Positions 9,864 to 22,362 of a stretch of 64,000 nucleotides of DNA are shown in pieces; position 1 is the first letter of the stretch, and the number at the start of each line of letters is the position of its first letter. Both the position numbers and the translations under genes were made by a program. Source of the DNA: Adiantum capillus-veneris. Lineage: Eukaryota; Streptophyta; Polypodiopsida; Polypodiales; Pteridaceae. The DNA lies in the NCBI GenBank assembly GCA_014529385.2, contig CM043949.1:110267977-110331976 (forward strand), read 5' to 3'. The notes under the pieces were generated by a model, which did not search any database, was not told where the DNA came from, and worked only from the letters and a program-made list of their open reading frames with translations.

Positions 9864-12800
9864 TCAGTCCACAAAGGGGAGTAAGCCCAAAGCTTTGCGG
9901 AAAGCTTCAAGCTTCTCACGAGACAATGCCTTTGTGAAAAGATCTGCAAGGTTGTTCTGTGTCGGCACATAAGCCAAGCTGATATCTCCTGCTGAGAGCC
10001 TCTCCCTGACATAGTGGTAATGCAACTCAATGTGCTTTGTGCGAGCATGAAAAACTGGGTTCCTAGCAACTGCCAATGCGCTCTGACTGTCACTGTAGAT
10101 AGTGTTGGCAGTGTCCTGTCCAACACCCAAATCAGCCATAAGGCGTCTGAGCCATACACACTCAACCGTAGCTGTGAAGACTGCCCTGTACTCAGCCTCA
10201 CAACTCGAAGTGCCCACATTAGGTTGTTTAATTCTCAACCATGATATACATGAACTGCCAAGCATGAAACAAAAACCACTTGTGGACACACGCATGTCAA
10301 AACAACCAGCCCAATCTGAGTCCGAAAAAGCATGTAAGTTTGGCGGCAATGATCCCCCCTTGGGATAAAACAAGCCAAGATGTAAAGTGCCACTAAGGTA
10401 GTGGAAAATCCTCTTGATATCCTGCCAATGCTTAGACCCTGCGCTATGCATAAATCTCCTGACCTATGAGACTGCAAACTGAATATCCGGCCTCGTGTTG
10501 CATACATAAATGAGGCAGCCAACAGCAGTTTGGTAAAGAGTGACATTAGTAGGATCGCCAGCATCATGTAGACTCAACTTCAAACCTGTTTACATGGGAG
10601 TGGCATATAGGTTTGCAATCCTCCAGTCCAAATTTACATAGCAATGTCTCTATGTAACTTTTCTGACACAAGGCAATACCACCATCACACTGCTTAAACT
10701 CAATACCCAAGTAATGATGCAACAGGCCCAAATCTTTTATCTTGAAAGTAGCATTCAAATCAGCCTTAAAGTCAGCAATATGTCTCTCATTTGGTCCAGT
10801 GATCAGCAAATCATCGACATAAAGAACCACAATGAGAAGTACATCACCCTCACGCTTTACATACAATGTGTTTTCTGTTGGACTGTTACGAAAGCCTCGT
10901 TTAACCAAATGAGTGTCAGCTTTCTCATACCAAGCACGAGGAGATTGCTTCAACCCATACAAAGCCTTCTTACATCTGCACACTTTGTCCTCTTGTCCTT
11001 TTATGACAAAACCGCGAGGCTGCGTTACATAAACTTCCTCAAATATGTCACCATTCAAGAAAGCAGTAACAATGTCTGATTGATGTACATCCCATCCAAA
11101 ATGAGCTGCCAAACCACATAGAAAACGCACAAAAGTCATACGACAAGTGGGAGCAAAAGTCTCTTCATAATCTATGCCTTTCTGATGTGCATAACCCTTT
11201 GCAACAAGTCCAGCCTTATGGCGATGGATCTCACCATCCGGCTTGCGTTTCAACTTGTAAACCCACTTCGTACCAATGGCCTTCTTTCCAAGAGGCAAAT
11301 CACATAAAGTCCATGTGTCATTTTCTATAAGTGCATCATATTCTGATTGCATGGCAGCCATCCAGTTTTTTGAATTCTGTGCTTCATCAAAAGATAGAGG
11401 CTCCTCAACATCATGTAAGCTAGTCATAGCCAAAGCATAACAATCTGATGCATAAGATGCGTGGCGAGAGCCTGAACAAGTACGACTAGACAAAGGCGCA
11501 TCCAATTTACTATCCCGCAAAGTGTGCACCAGCCATTTTGGCATACCTCTAGCTTGCTCATTTTCAGCCCTTTCCTCATCAAGTACATCATGTACATTTG
11601 CATCAGTAATAGGCTGATCTAGAACATTTTTAGAAACCTCCATAGGTTGTACATTTGCCTCATTGGAAATTACATACGTATTTCCACCACTGAAAGAGGC
11701 AACAAAGTGTCATAAATGTCCTATGAGCTTACATTACTGTCTCTAGTACATGACAGCAAGGGCCGAACAGAATCTTCCACAAACACTACATCCCGAGAAA
11801 CCAGAATACGTTTTGTTTGCGGGTGATACAACCTGTAACCTTTTCTTTCAGCACTATAACCAACAAAAATACATTTGACAGCCTTATCATCCAATTTTCT
11901 ACGCTGCACTTGTGGCACCAAAGCATATGCCAAACAGCCAAAAACACGCATGTGCTCAATAGAAGGCTTTCTATCATGCCATGCTTCATATGGAGTAATA
12001 GACTGCAAAGCTTTCGTAGGACACCTGTTAAGTACATAAGTGGCACACATGATGGCCTCAAGCCAAAAAGAATGCGGCAAAGCTTGACTTTTGACCATAC
12101 AACGTGCCATTTCCATAAGTGACCTATTTTTCCTCCCAGCAACACCATTTTGATGAGGTGTATAAGGCACTGTACATTGGTGTTTTATCCCACGACTAGC
12201 CAGAAATGCATTAAATTCATGAGACATATACTCCCCCCCTCGATCGGAACGGAGGGTGCCCATAGTACATTTCGAGACATTTTCAGCCATAGCCAGAAAC
12301 TGTTTGAAGCACATAAAAACTTTGGACTTCGCTTTAAGCGGAAATACCCATGCATTCCTGGAGTAATCATCAATGAAAGTCACGAAGTACGGGTAACTGC
12401 CCAAGGACGGAGTTTGCATGGGCCTACAAACATCACTATGCACAAGCTGCAACCTGCATGTGGCCCGAACTGAACCATCCTTTGGAAACTTAGAACGTTG
12501 CATCTTACCCAAAATACAGCCTTCACAAACATGTTTGACGGGTGCTTCAAGAGGCGGCAAAGAAGCAACCATATCAGATTTCTGCCAACGTAGCAAATTG
12601 GCAAAATTCAAATGACCAAAACCTGCATGCCAAAGTTTTGCATCTGAAATAGCCCTTGAATCTGCAACAACATTTGCAAAATTTTGTCCACACTTATGAT
12701 ACAAAGTGAGCTTATACAGCCCATGGCACAAAAGGCCAGATGCAACAATTTCATCACCAAAACTGAGATCATGAAATGTACATCTGTCATCCACAAATTT

Positions 12801-13166
12801 GACTACAAGTCCAAGTCTAGCAAGTGCGGATACAAACAAGAGATTTTTCTTGATCCCAGGTACATAAAGTGCATCCACAAGTGTGAAAGAACTGCCATTA
12901 GCAGCAGTAAGCACAATCTTTCCAACTCCCTGAACTGGATAAGAGGCATTGTTGGCACAAGTGACTGAATTCCCATGAGGGACAGACTCGAGAGAGGTAA
13001 ACAATTCACGATGAGAAGTAATGTGCTTTGTAGCACCACTGTCGAAATACCACACATGTGAATCTGCAGCAACTGACAAGCATGCATCATGGACAATAGA
13101 ATTGTAAGTGCACTCTGCGCTAAAAGCCCATTCTGCATCAACATCAGCATCATAGTCTCCTTTCAC
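9864..13166 (-). pseudogene. Copia A pol: protease, integrase, reverse transcriptase, RNase H (broken)
   Basis: In order on the minus strand: protease WYFDSGATKH; the integrase zinc region (WHAGFGHL, CEGCILGK) and core (HSDVC, RSDRGGEY); reverse transcriptase (GTKWVYKLKR, YVDDLLITG); RNase H (SDSDWAGC, SSCEAEYRA) ending LLPFVD at 9864. The third integrase acid, expected in the NGVAERKN motif, is Gly (NGVAGRKN), so the enzyme would be dead even without the breaks. Breaks are a stop near 11721 where copia B has Gln, frame changes near 11690 and near 10600, and another in the RNase H linker near 10450-10560. Confidence 0.93.
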
Positions 13167-13183
13167 AGAAGACTCAACAATGG

Positions 13184-14191
13184 CTACATTTGTAGTGGAA
13201 CTAGCATTTGCAATGGAACAATGGCTGCATTTGTAGTGAAACCAGCATTTGCAGTGGAACCACCCTCTTTCTTCTTAGCCTCTTTGGCCTTCAATTTAGG
13301 ACATGACTTGATCAAGTGATCATTAGCTTTACAATAATGGCAACGCATCTTCTTTTTGCCCTTGTCACCAGAATTGTCGGACGAATTGCTGCCAGCAGAA
13401 GCATTAGGAATAGAAGTTTTGCCACTCGCAGCAGAACCATAAGAAGTGGTTGCATTGCTGTTACCACCCTTTCTTTGAGAAGCAATAAAAGCTTGTTCAA
13501 CTGCACGCTGCCTAGTCCTGTTTTTTCTAGAAAGTGACTCTTGCAACAGCAATGTGCATAATGCATCAAACTTGACAACTTTTGGATTTCCTTGGGTCAT
13601 AAGTCTCCAAGTACTAGCAAAAGTCTGGTAAGAATCTGGTAAGGCATCAAGAACAGTCTGCACAAGGGAACTGTCTGAAATGACTTCTCCTGCAGAAATA
13701 AGTTGCTCGTTGATATCCTTGACACTAGCAAGAAAAGTGTCCATATCATCTTACTCATGCATAATCTCCGACTCCAACTCTTTACGCAGCAAAGCAATTT
13801 TAGTCTCATTGTGACTTGCATAAAGACCAGCCAAAATATCCCAAGCCTGTTTTGCAGATTTTGTTGAACGGATGTGAGGAACAATGGTGCGCTTCACAGA
13901 CAACGCAATCAATGCATGAGCTTGCGCATCCTTAACATCCCAACGAGCTTGTTTTGCCATAGGCAAAACAACTCTAACAGCTGCAATCCTTGCAGCAAGA
14001 CCTGCAACATCCTCAACATCGCCTACATCCTCAGAACCAGGACGTACATCAATGCCCTGCACAATGTTCCAGACGCCCTTTGACACAAGAACATGTTGCA
14101 TCATATAAGCCCACATAGGGTAGTTGTCTCCATCCAACTTGTCCTCAGCAACAAACATCTTGAACACATCTGTGTTGTTGTTGTCAGTCAT
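13184..14191 (-). pseudogene. Copia A gag (broken)
   Basis: ATG at 14191 (MTDNNNTD), gag with the UBN2-type pattern common in plant copia (DNYPMWAYMM near the start, WDILAGLY), then a CCHC zinc knuckle CHYCKANDHLIKSCP near 13300. A TAA at about 13752 interrupts the frame where copia B has Lys. Near the end a 41-bp tandem duplication (copies from 13181 and 13222) shifts the frame out of the protease. Gag would form the particle that packages the RNA. Confidence 0.92.
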
Positions 14192-14539
14192 GGTAAATGC
14201 TCCACCTGATGTGAAAACTGCCCGAAAATAGGAGAAACGGAGCAGGAACAACACGTGCTATATAGCACAAACCTTAGAAGACTGTAAGGCACCTGTTATG
14301 CAGAAAACGGCACTAACAGAAATTCTGCAGAAAATGACGAAATAGCTTGTGCAGTACTGCCTGTAGTGGAAACAGAGGCCGAAATGAGCGCGAATCAAAA
14401 ATCTGAGCAGACCGAGCTCTACAAGCTCACTCAAAGTATTTTTTGACCTACGAACGCTCGCCAAAGCTCACTGAAATCGGAGAAAGTGAGCAGGCGTGTA
14501 TTGGAGCAACTAGCGATTAAGCCTGGGAGGACGCAACCT

Positions 14540-14551
14540 GCTCTGATACCA
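14540..14551 (-). other. Primer-binding site of copia A (initiator-Met tRNA)
   Basis: The minus strand reads TGGTATCAGAGC two bases inside the 5' LTR, the standard plant initiator-Met primer site. Confidence 0.93.
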
Positions 14552-14553
14552 AT

Positions 14554-14654
14554 TGTTGGAATTAGGGTTGCAGAGAAACACACACGGCTTGGAGAAGATG
14601 ATGGAAGCTCAAGGCACACAATAGAGAGTGTATTACTTAGTGTGCAATGGAAAG
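14554..14654 (-). repeat. Truncated 5' LTR of copia A
   Basis: Matches the first 101 bp of the 227-bp LTR up to GCAATGGAAAG, then changes to unrelated sequence. The missing part held the LTR promoter region. Confidence 0.92.
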
Positions 14655-15742
14655 GAACTTTTTGTGCTTCCCTAAAGACATCACATTTGTCATACATATA
14701 GACAAAAGCATCACTAAGCAAGATATATTTTTGCAACAGGTCCTAACTAGCAATTCATCATTAATACACTCACCCATGTCAATGTCTTCCCTTGTATTTT
14801 GTGACTGGCAACAAATAAGCCACTACATGTGCTCTCAATTGACCGTATCCATCGGCTTTCAAGCCCTACAAGAGACCTCAATAAAAGGCGCCCTCTTCTC
14901 CTTCATGAGCTCCTTTATTGATGCTCAGTGCATGCCATGCTTATGTGCACAAGCTATCCATGTTGACCACACCCTACCATCCACGGATCCACTTCCATGG
15001 TTGTCCATCAATCCCCTTCTACAACACTTCCATATTGCTATCATGGGCATTCTGCAATCTCACTACATTAGCTTTCCCAAATTTCATCATCACCCTTACT
15101 GAGATGTGAAGCAATAGATCTCTCATCCTAAATTGTATCATCCACTTCAATGACTTGCACAATGCCACATGCCTTTAAGGCACAAGCATAGGTGATTGCA
15201 TTTGAGAATACGATTTCATTTTGCAAGAGGTTCTGTGACCCGTTTCCTCTTCCTAGGGGGGCCCACCTTAAAACATATAACTTAGCACCCGAGTTCATCA
15301 AAATGCTTTTTTAATTTCGAAAGAGTTACAGGTTCACATATACAAAAGGGGTTTTGAAAATAACTTCTTTAAAAAATCTATAGGTTTTAAAGAAAGAGGG
15401 GTAATTTAATTCTTGAAAATATGTATGTGAAGAAGGGCTATTCAAATGGGGTTTAAGTGTTGTTTGAACGCACATGATATAGAGGGTTCTCTATTAGTGG
15501 AGGCCTCAAGATCCTCCCAGAAGAGCACTTCAAGGACTTTGTCTGACAAGAAGCCCTCACTTCACATACGGTTAAAACAACCAAGAGCTTCTTTTCCACA
15601 TCCATGAAGATTCACACTCCTTTGTCAACTATTGATGGCAAAAAATCTTATTTGCTTAGCCAGCACACGTGCGACACTCCATGCTAACCTTGAGCCTGCC
15701 GACATTACACGTTTTGCACTACGAGTCTCCATGCATAACTCC
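14655..15742. other. No gene recognised; holds the right flanking repeat copy
   Basis: Follows the break in the copia A LTR. The segment 14926-15165 is the second copy of the diverged direct repeat at 9330-9560. The rest shows no motif I recognise. Confidence 0.5.
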
Positions 15743-15852
15743 TTCCTTGTATTACCTTTTGGTGTGGCTATGTATCAACCAACCCGCATCAAATTCAACC
15801 GGTGGTTGCTACACCGAATTGACATAGCCACATGTTTCCATAATACAAGGAA
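15743..15852. repeat. Hairpin-forming inverted repeat
   Basis: TTCCTTGTATTAC...TGTGGCTATG pairs with CATAGCCACA...ATAATACAAGGAA, giving arms of about 30 bases with a small mismatch and about 50 bases between. It could be a small foldback transposon or a small-RNA hairpin; the sequence does not decide. Confidence 0.6.
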
Positions 15853-17189
15853 GCGCACTGCCAACACAACAAATCATCGCTTAGTTGCTCCACTATCTTT
15901 GACCCATCCAGTAGTAGTTTTTCTATCTTTGGTCGCCCTCTGGATTTTGTCTTGAAGACTTCAATTAGGAGGGTTGATCTCTCTCTCTCCCCCAATAATC
16001 TTCTGCTAGCAGTCTCCTCCTCATCCAATAATGCTCGCCTTTATGTGCTCTTCCCTTCTATCTTGGTGGCCTCAAACACCTTGCTTGTTCATGGCCTCCT
16101 CTCTCACCAACTACTCACGGCACCTCCACCACAGGTAGCGCACCTCCCTCTCTTACAGTAGCGTTGTTTTTTTTCTATGTAGCAATGTTCCTTCACTTTT
16201 AGCTTCACCCCTTCAGGCTATTTCTTCTCATGCCTTGCACCCCCACCTTTTGCTGTAACACTTTCTTTTTTCTTGTAGCTAGCACTACCTCTTCCTTTGT
16301 GCAGCCCTCCGTCCCCCAATCTGTAGCTTTTTGCCTTGATAAACCTCCTCCCTCGGCACCTCTCTACCTTCACCTTTGCTAGCGCTCCCCCTTGGATGCT
16401 TGTAGGATCCCAAAATGGGGAAAAATCATTTGAGACATGTCGTCTTTATTTTTTGCCAAAATTCTACCAACTGTAACTTGGTACCTGCAACTTCGATTGG
16501 CGATCTATCACTTGTGGCTAGCTCCTTGTGCTACATGCTACTCGTGAAAACCCTGTCAAGCTTGAGAAGAGCCTCAATGGCATGCTTACCGCGGTGATAA
16601 AAAAGGTGCAAAATTGACCCCTAGAAAAACTTCATTTGCTCCTAACTTGACCACTCGGACTCCGATCATAGACCTGAAAGCTCCACAAATCAAGCGCTTT
16701 AGTGCTCCAACCCATATGTACCTTGATCATCATGATGCACCTATTCAATTTGATGGAGATCTACCTGTCTTGAGCTTTACATCTCGGATTGACAAGCCGT
16801 TTGGACCAACCTAGAGAGCAACTTGGAAACCATATTTTGCATTGCCATCTTTGTGCTTTGGACACTTCAAGAAACCACCCTGAGAGGCCCCACAACAAAG
16901 ATCCTTGGCCAAAACAAACTCAAAATACATGCACCTATGGACCCAACTATTTTCCCTTGACCTTCATATCTTTTCTCACACTTGAGTGTACCTATGGATT
17001 CCCATAGCCCTACTTTCTCCTTTTCCTAGCACAAACTCTATTTAGCTGTACCATCATTCCCCAACCTAGTTGTTGAACATTTATGTTCAACCACAAAAGA
17101 TGTTTATTGAATTGAAGATTGCAAACTAGTAAACACTTGAGAAAATATTTAAAAAATGCAACCATACACACAAAGTTTTATTCATGCTT
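15853..17189. other. No gene recognised
   Basis: Pyrimidine-rich, mostly closed in all frames except short ones without motifs. It may include the decayed 3' LTR of the old minus-strand gypsy that ends here, but I could not define one. Confidence 0.35.
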
Positions 17190-20100
17190 CCTATAGTTCT
17201 TGTCTAGGTGGGTTGCCCAACCCCTTGGGCTACAACTTGATCCACAACAACTCCCTATCAAAGTACAACTTAAGATGCACACTATTTACCCTATGTTTGA
17301 GATGTTTACAATTTAATCTCACCAGCTGATAGCCTTGTGAACCTTGTAAGTCCTCGTCCACTTCTTTTTAAACTTCTTCTAGAAGGTGAAGTCAAGATAG
17401 CTCTCATACTTCATCACTAGATCTCCCTTCTCTATCTTCTTCTTTGGAAATCTCTGGTTGAATTTCGTGATGCATTTCTCTCTTTGCTTCCCATAAATGT
17501 CTAGCTTCAAGGCAAGTAATCTTGTCTTGCAAAATTTTTTGGTGAGCTTTATTAACATGCCATATGTCCTTTAATGCACGCAATTGGACATGCACATGTA
17601 GTAGTGCCTCTTTTTCATAAACCAACTTATTTGGATTGAAGCTGGTAACAACCTTATAGGATGTTCTATAAGCCCATAAACACTTTTCAAGGTTAGTTTC
17701 CCAACCTTATACCTACTTGTACACACACCTTGTCAGCATTTTGAGAATATGTCCATCGGCACTCTTGACCAAACCATTTTATTGCAGATGATAAGGTGAA
17801 GAAAATCTATGTTAGATACCCACCTTCTCCACTAGCTCTTGCCGCTACCACAATATACTTCTTGCCACTTGCTGACTTGGGAAGTGGACAAATGGGATCC
17901 AAAACCCATTTTTGGAATGCATTTTGAGCTATGATATCCCCTTGTGACTCTGCCACCAACCATCATTCCCCCATGATTTGACACTCATTGTGGCAAGTCT
18001 TGCACTAAAAATCGTGCACTACAGAAGGCCACCAAAAACCAGCTCTAGGAACATGAAAAAGTACCTTATCCTTGCCTTGGTGTTTCCTTTTCTCATGAAA
18101 CTGTTCCAGAACCATACCAATTTCCTCTTTGTAGAGGACCCTCATTAGTATCCCATCCCGACTATAAACCATCAGATCCTCTCATGTCAAAGTGAACATA
18201 CGAGCCTTTTGAACAATTTTCCTCTTCTGTAGCTTGGATAGATCTAGAAAACACCGACATGTACTCAGAAAATCATCTATACCCAAAGTTTCCCTACGTG
18301 CATAGGTGGTGGGTGTTACATATAAACCTACTACATGCACTTGTACATGACTACTAGCTAATTGGTCAGCTACCTGGTTTTGCTTCCTCTTGACATGCTT
18401 AGTGTGCACTATTTTAAAAAAATTCAACATCTTCTTTATGGAGTCTCTCTTTACCTGCCATTGCCCCAAAAGTTTCTTGATGACTAAGAGTGCATCACCC
18501 ACCCTTCACCAAAAGCTTGGAAATACCAAACTCTATACACTGCTTTGGACCATGATGGAAAGCCAAATTCTTGGCCTCATTGTTTGTGTGGACATCCTCT
18601 AGATCATAAGCCTTGGAGAAGATAACCTTACCATGTGTATCCTGTATCACCACCCCTGCTCCTGCTTTTTGTATTACTCTCTTGTATGCTCCGTCAAACC
18701 ACATTACAAAAGCTCCTACCATATCGGGTTCTTCTCCTACTTCTTATCTCACCACCCAAGGATACATCAAAAAAACCAACCTCCTTGTTAACTAGAATGT
18801 CGAGTAAATGAGACCTACTTGTGTGATCAATCTTGAACTCAAACTCAAACTCCTGCAACACCAGTGCCCACTTTATGATTCGTCTCCCTTGCTTTAAAAG
18901 AAGCACCATTTAAGGCAACAAATTGTTAGATGTGAGCACATATAACTTACGAATGAACAAATACACCTTGAATTTCCTGCATGCAAACACCAAGGTCATG
19001 ACCTACTGCTCAGCTTTAGTATAAGTCCTTTATCCTAGGCTGATTATTCGACTATCAAAGTAGACATTCTTGTAGCATCTGCCCACTTTCTACCACAAAC
19101 AACTCCTACGACAACATTGCCCACCATCATGGCAACATAGAAATCATCCTCATGGTTAGGAGGACCAATTGTTGGCAATTGGCAAAGGATATCCTTCACT
19201 TTTTCAAGGGATACTTGTGCATCTTCAGTCTACTAAAAGCCATGAACCCACTGACTCATTTTTTGAAGAGGATACACATAATATGAAAGCATCCAAAATA
19301 ACCTGGAAAAATACTTTAACTTGTGCACAAATGAAGCCCAACCTGTAGCATCTATCAGAGGTTTTATCAACACCAAAGCCTTCACCTTTAGAGGATCTCC
19401 TTCTATACCATTCTGTGAGACCACATGCCTTAACAAATGAGCCCAAGCCCACGGTTGAGCCAACCTGCACTTCTTGGGATTCAAATGACCACCTTCCTCC
19501 ATCGAGCCTTTGAAAACATAGCTTCCACTTTGAAAAATGATGAGATCTAGAGCTATAGCAGCCTACATCATCCATAAACATTCTGATGAAATTACCCAAA
19601 TATGGCCCAAACACTCTGTTCATCCAATCCTAAAAAATTGCATAAGAATTCACCAGACCAAAAGGCATCTTGTGTTAAGAAAAGCAATCGCATGGAGAAA
19701 TAAAGGTAGTCTTCAACTGGTCTTTCAAGGCAATACCGATTTGAAAATACTCGGAGAAGCCATCCATGATCGAATACCTCTCATGACCAGCTAGTTGATT
19801 TAGGATCTCATCTTGAAACATTAACGGATAGTGATTCCCCTTCATAGCTACATTCAATGGTTTATAATCGACACACACTCTCCATTTTCCATTTTTCTTG
19901 TAATGACAATGGGAGAAACCCACTCAGATTCTTGCATAGGATATATAATACCTGCTTTGAGTAGCTTTGTTGATCTCCTACCACAAAGCCTCCTTCTGAA
20001 TTCCCCCCAACCTTCATAGTTTTTTTGCCCTTGGCTTGTATCCTCTTTGAGAAGAATCCAATGCTCCACCCTTAGCTCCTCATAGATCTTTGTACTTCAT

Positions 20101-20369
20101 AGCAAACAAATCAGGAAGAAATGATGCACATAGTTTCATATAACCTTCTTTCTCCTGCTTAGTTAGATATTCTCTCAACGTATTCTCTACTTCTACTACA
20201 TCTACACCACAAAATCGAGATTGTATAATTTCCCAGGAATGGGGAGAGTCAAGGGTGACTCCAAACAGATCCGCATCAATCTTCAAAAGGTTGTCGTCAC
20301 TCTGCTTCTCTTTCGTACCTGCATAACCTTCATCATATACTAACTCGGTCTCATACTCATAGCTTGTAG
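17190..20369 (-). mobile_element. Old, decayed Ty3/gypsy polyprotein (main part)
   Basis: Minus-strand fragments in the right order: a linker before the reverse transcriptase (20080-20286), reverse transcriptase pieces near 19240-20070 (GECVSIINHKPLN, SIMDGFSEY, FMDDV), RNase H-like pieces near 18495-18910 (FDGAYKRV; HTNNEAKNLAF), and a Lys-rich tail near 17400 typical after integrase. Many stops and frameshifts. The fragment is cut at 20369/20375 by the younger gypsy; its upstream part resumes at 42002. Confidence 0.85.
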
Positions 20370-20374
20370 TGGAG
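20370..20374. repeat. Target-site duplication TGGAG, left copy
   Basis: TGGAG lies directly before the 5' LTR of the gypsy element and again at 41997-42001 directly after its 3' LTR. Confidence 0.93.
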
Positions 20375-21951
20375 TGTCATTAAATCTAATATCTAACCAA
20401 CCCAAATGGTTTTGTCATATTAAACTGATCATTTAATGTGGGATAATAAACAAGAACAAGGGTTAGAATATAGACATGTGCTTACAGATCTATCTCAACA
20501 CGGGGCCAATGGTAAAGGGGCCCCAAATGAGAGATGGTTTGTCAAAGAGAAAGGTTAACTAATGGAGCTTAAAAGACCTTAGGGTTAGCTTCATTAAAGA
20601 CCTCCAATGGTTAGTGTTAAAAGTCCTTTGACCTTAGGCAAGCTAGGGCTGAGCTTGAGGTAGGAACTCGACCTGAACTTACCTTTGACCTTAGGCAAGC
20701 TAGGGCTGAGCTTCAGGTGGGAACACGACCTAAACTTGCCTTTGACCTTAGGTAAGCTAGCACTGAGCTTGAGGTGGGAACTCCACCTAAGGTGGTTGTC
20801 ATGCTTGATGACTAAGGTACTTGGGGTACTTGTCATACTTAATGAGGAAGGTGCTTGAGAAGCTTCCTATGCATGGGGGTAAGGTGCTTGAGTCAAAAAG
20901 AGACCCTACCTTCCACTCACCCAAAGGGCACCCCTTTTCTAGAAGGGCACATTGGACACATGTCAGACTCTCACTAAGCTTAACCACATGGTGTGCTTGA
21001 ATGCTATTGGTTAGGCTAAAGAGGGGTCCAATGAGCTTCTAGTTTCATCCAACAAATATCAGATATTTTCAAGCTCTCTCTCTCTCTCTAAGGGATAAGG
21101 AGGACACTTGTCAAAAGACTACCCATGTACTTGACCGCATGCTGCATATGATTGGCTAGGGGGAGAGGGGTCCAATGAGCTTGAGGCATGTTGGAAAAGC
21201 CACCACTCGCCCCAAGAAAGCAAGGGGGGGTGCTAGGGGGATATACACCACACACACACTCATTGTGTGGATTCATTCTCACTTGATGAAAGTTGAGGAA
21301 CTCCACCTCCTTCTCCAAGCTTGTGAGAAGTGAGAGCCTACACCAACACTCTTGGCTATGGAATGCAAATCCAACCAAGAGCCATGTTTCAATGCTTAAG
21401 CTTGCCATCTTCTCCATCTTCATTACTATGCTATTATGTATGCTAGCAAGAAGAGTAATGATAAGTGAGGATCTATTTCTTTCTCCTATGGAATGTTTAT
21501 TCTCCCTCTTCCCTATCCTCATTCCCCGCTAGCTCTCTCCACCTTCGAAGGTGTTTGAGGCCTTGGGACTGAGGCTTGGGATAGTTAATGCTTTCTACAA
21601 AGTTTATGTTATGCTTGTGATGCATAAGATTTCCATCTTTATTGCATCACCTAGGTCACAAGGAACACAAAGATTGTATTGTACCAAGTCTCTCTTGATG
21701 GGAGAAACTATAATACAAATGCCTATTGGAGGGGGGACCGGCTCCATATGAATCCGGTCCTCAACTATTGTCATGTCCTCTAAACTCTCTCTCTTGCAAA
21801 AGTATTGTTCATGCCAAGTTAACTAAGTACCATGTTTATGTTGCTACCATCAATTAAGTTCACCCGCTATGCTCACAAAGTAATCTCTCAAGTGCTTCAC
21901 CTAATTTCCTGATTCCGCTACTTTCAACGTTCATAGGCCATTTCCATTACA
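20375..21951 (+). repeat. 5' LTR of the gypsy element
   Basis: 1577 bp from TGTCATTAAATC to CATTACA. It is 74 bp shorter than the 3' LTR, mainly because a segment near 20900 bounded by short ACCTAAC-like repeats is missing. Confidence 0.96.
20625..20796. repeat. Three tandem 57-bp units in the 5' LTR
   Basis: Units start CTTTGACCTTAGGCAAGC. The same array is in the 3' LTR at 40596-40763, so it belongs to the family rather than to this insertion. Confidence 0.9.
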
Positions 21952-21952
21952 T

Positions 21953-21964
21953 TGGTATCAGAGC
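21953..21964 (+). other. Primer-binding site of the gypsy element
   Basis: TGGTATCAGAGC one base after the 5' LTR, complementary to the initiator-Met tRNA 3' end. Confidence 0.95.
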
Positions 21965-22362
21965 ATTTGGTTTCTCTTTTCTTGCTTAAGAAGAGAGGTC
22001 CTTAAGTAGTCTATTAATGGTTGATTTTGTTAATTATATTAGGGTAAGTGGGACTGGGATCTATTATCGGTTTTGTTGAGCCCACTATGTGGGATATGGT
22101 GCACACCTCGGGAGCTTTGGTATTAATAATGGAGTCTTTTTAGACTTGCCTATGGCTTTATCATTATTGAGCCATAAGAAGTTCAAAAGAAGCTATCCCT
22201 CGGCAACTTTGCTATGTTAGACTCACTCCACTACTCTCTATAATTAACCAATTTGAGCCGTGGGTGTAGATACTTAAGTGCCTATTTTCAAAGGCTAATA
22301 GGGGTAGCAACTAAGGTTTTGAATTGCCAAAGCATACACTAAGTAAACACATAAGTCTAATT

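Larger units (their letters stand above)
9562..14654 (-). mobile_element. Ty1/copia LTR retrotransposon, copia A (broken, one LTR truncated)
   Basis: Minus-strand element with order gag, protease, integrase, reverse transcriptase, RNase H. The 3' LTR (left) is complete; the 5' LTR (right) keeps only its internal-side 101 bp, so the outer end and the target duplication are lost. Copia B (24025-29184) is a close relative and shows which changes are damage. The protein-coding part has several stops and frameshifts, so it cannot move by itself. Confidence 0.97.

Noticed and set aside
17072-17091. Small palindrome GTTGAACAT-TT-ATGTTCAAC
   Set aside because: Short and AT-rich; expected by chance at this length in 64 kb of repeat-rich DNA.
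17190-20369. Endogenous pararetrovirus (caulimovirus-like) sequence
   Set aside because: Order of reverse transcriptase, RNase H and an integrase-like tail fits Ty3/gypsy; no movement- or coat-protein motifs were seen.
20594-20836. Minus-strand frame with three repeats of LSPSLPKVKGKF
   Set aside because: It is the translation of the 57-bp tandem array in the gypsy LTR, present again at 40565-40807; no sign of selection for a protein.
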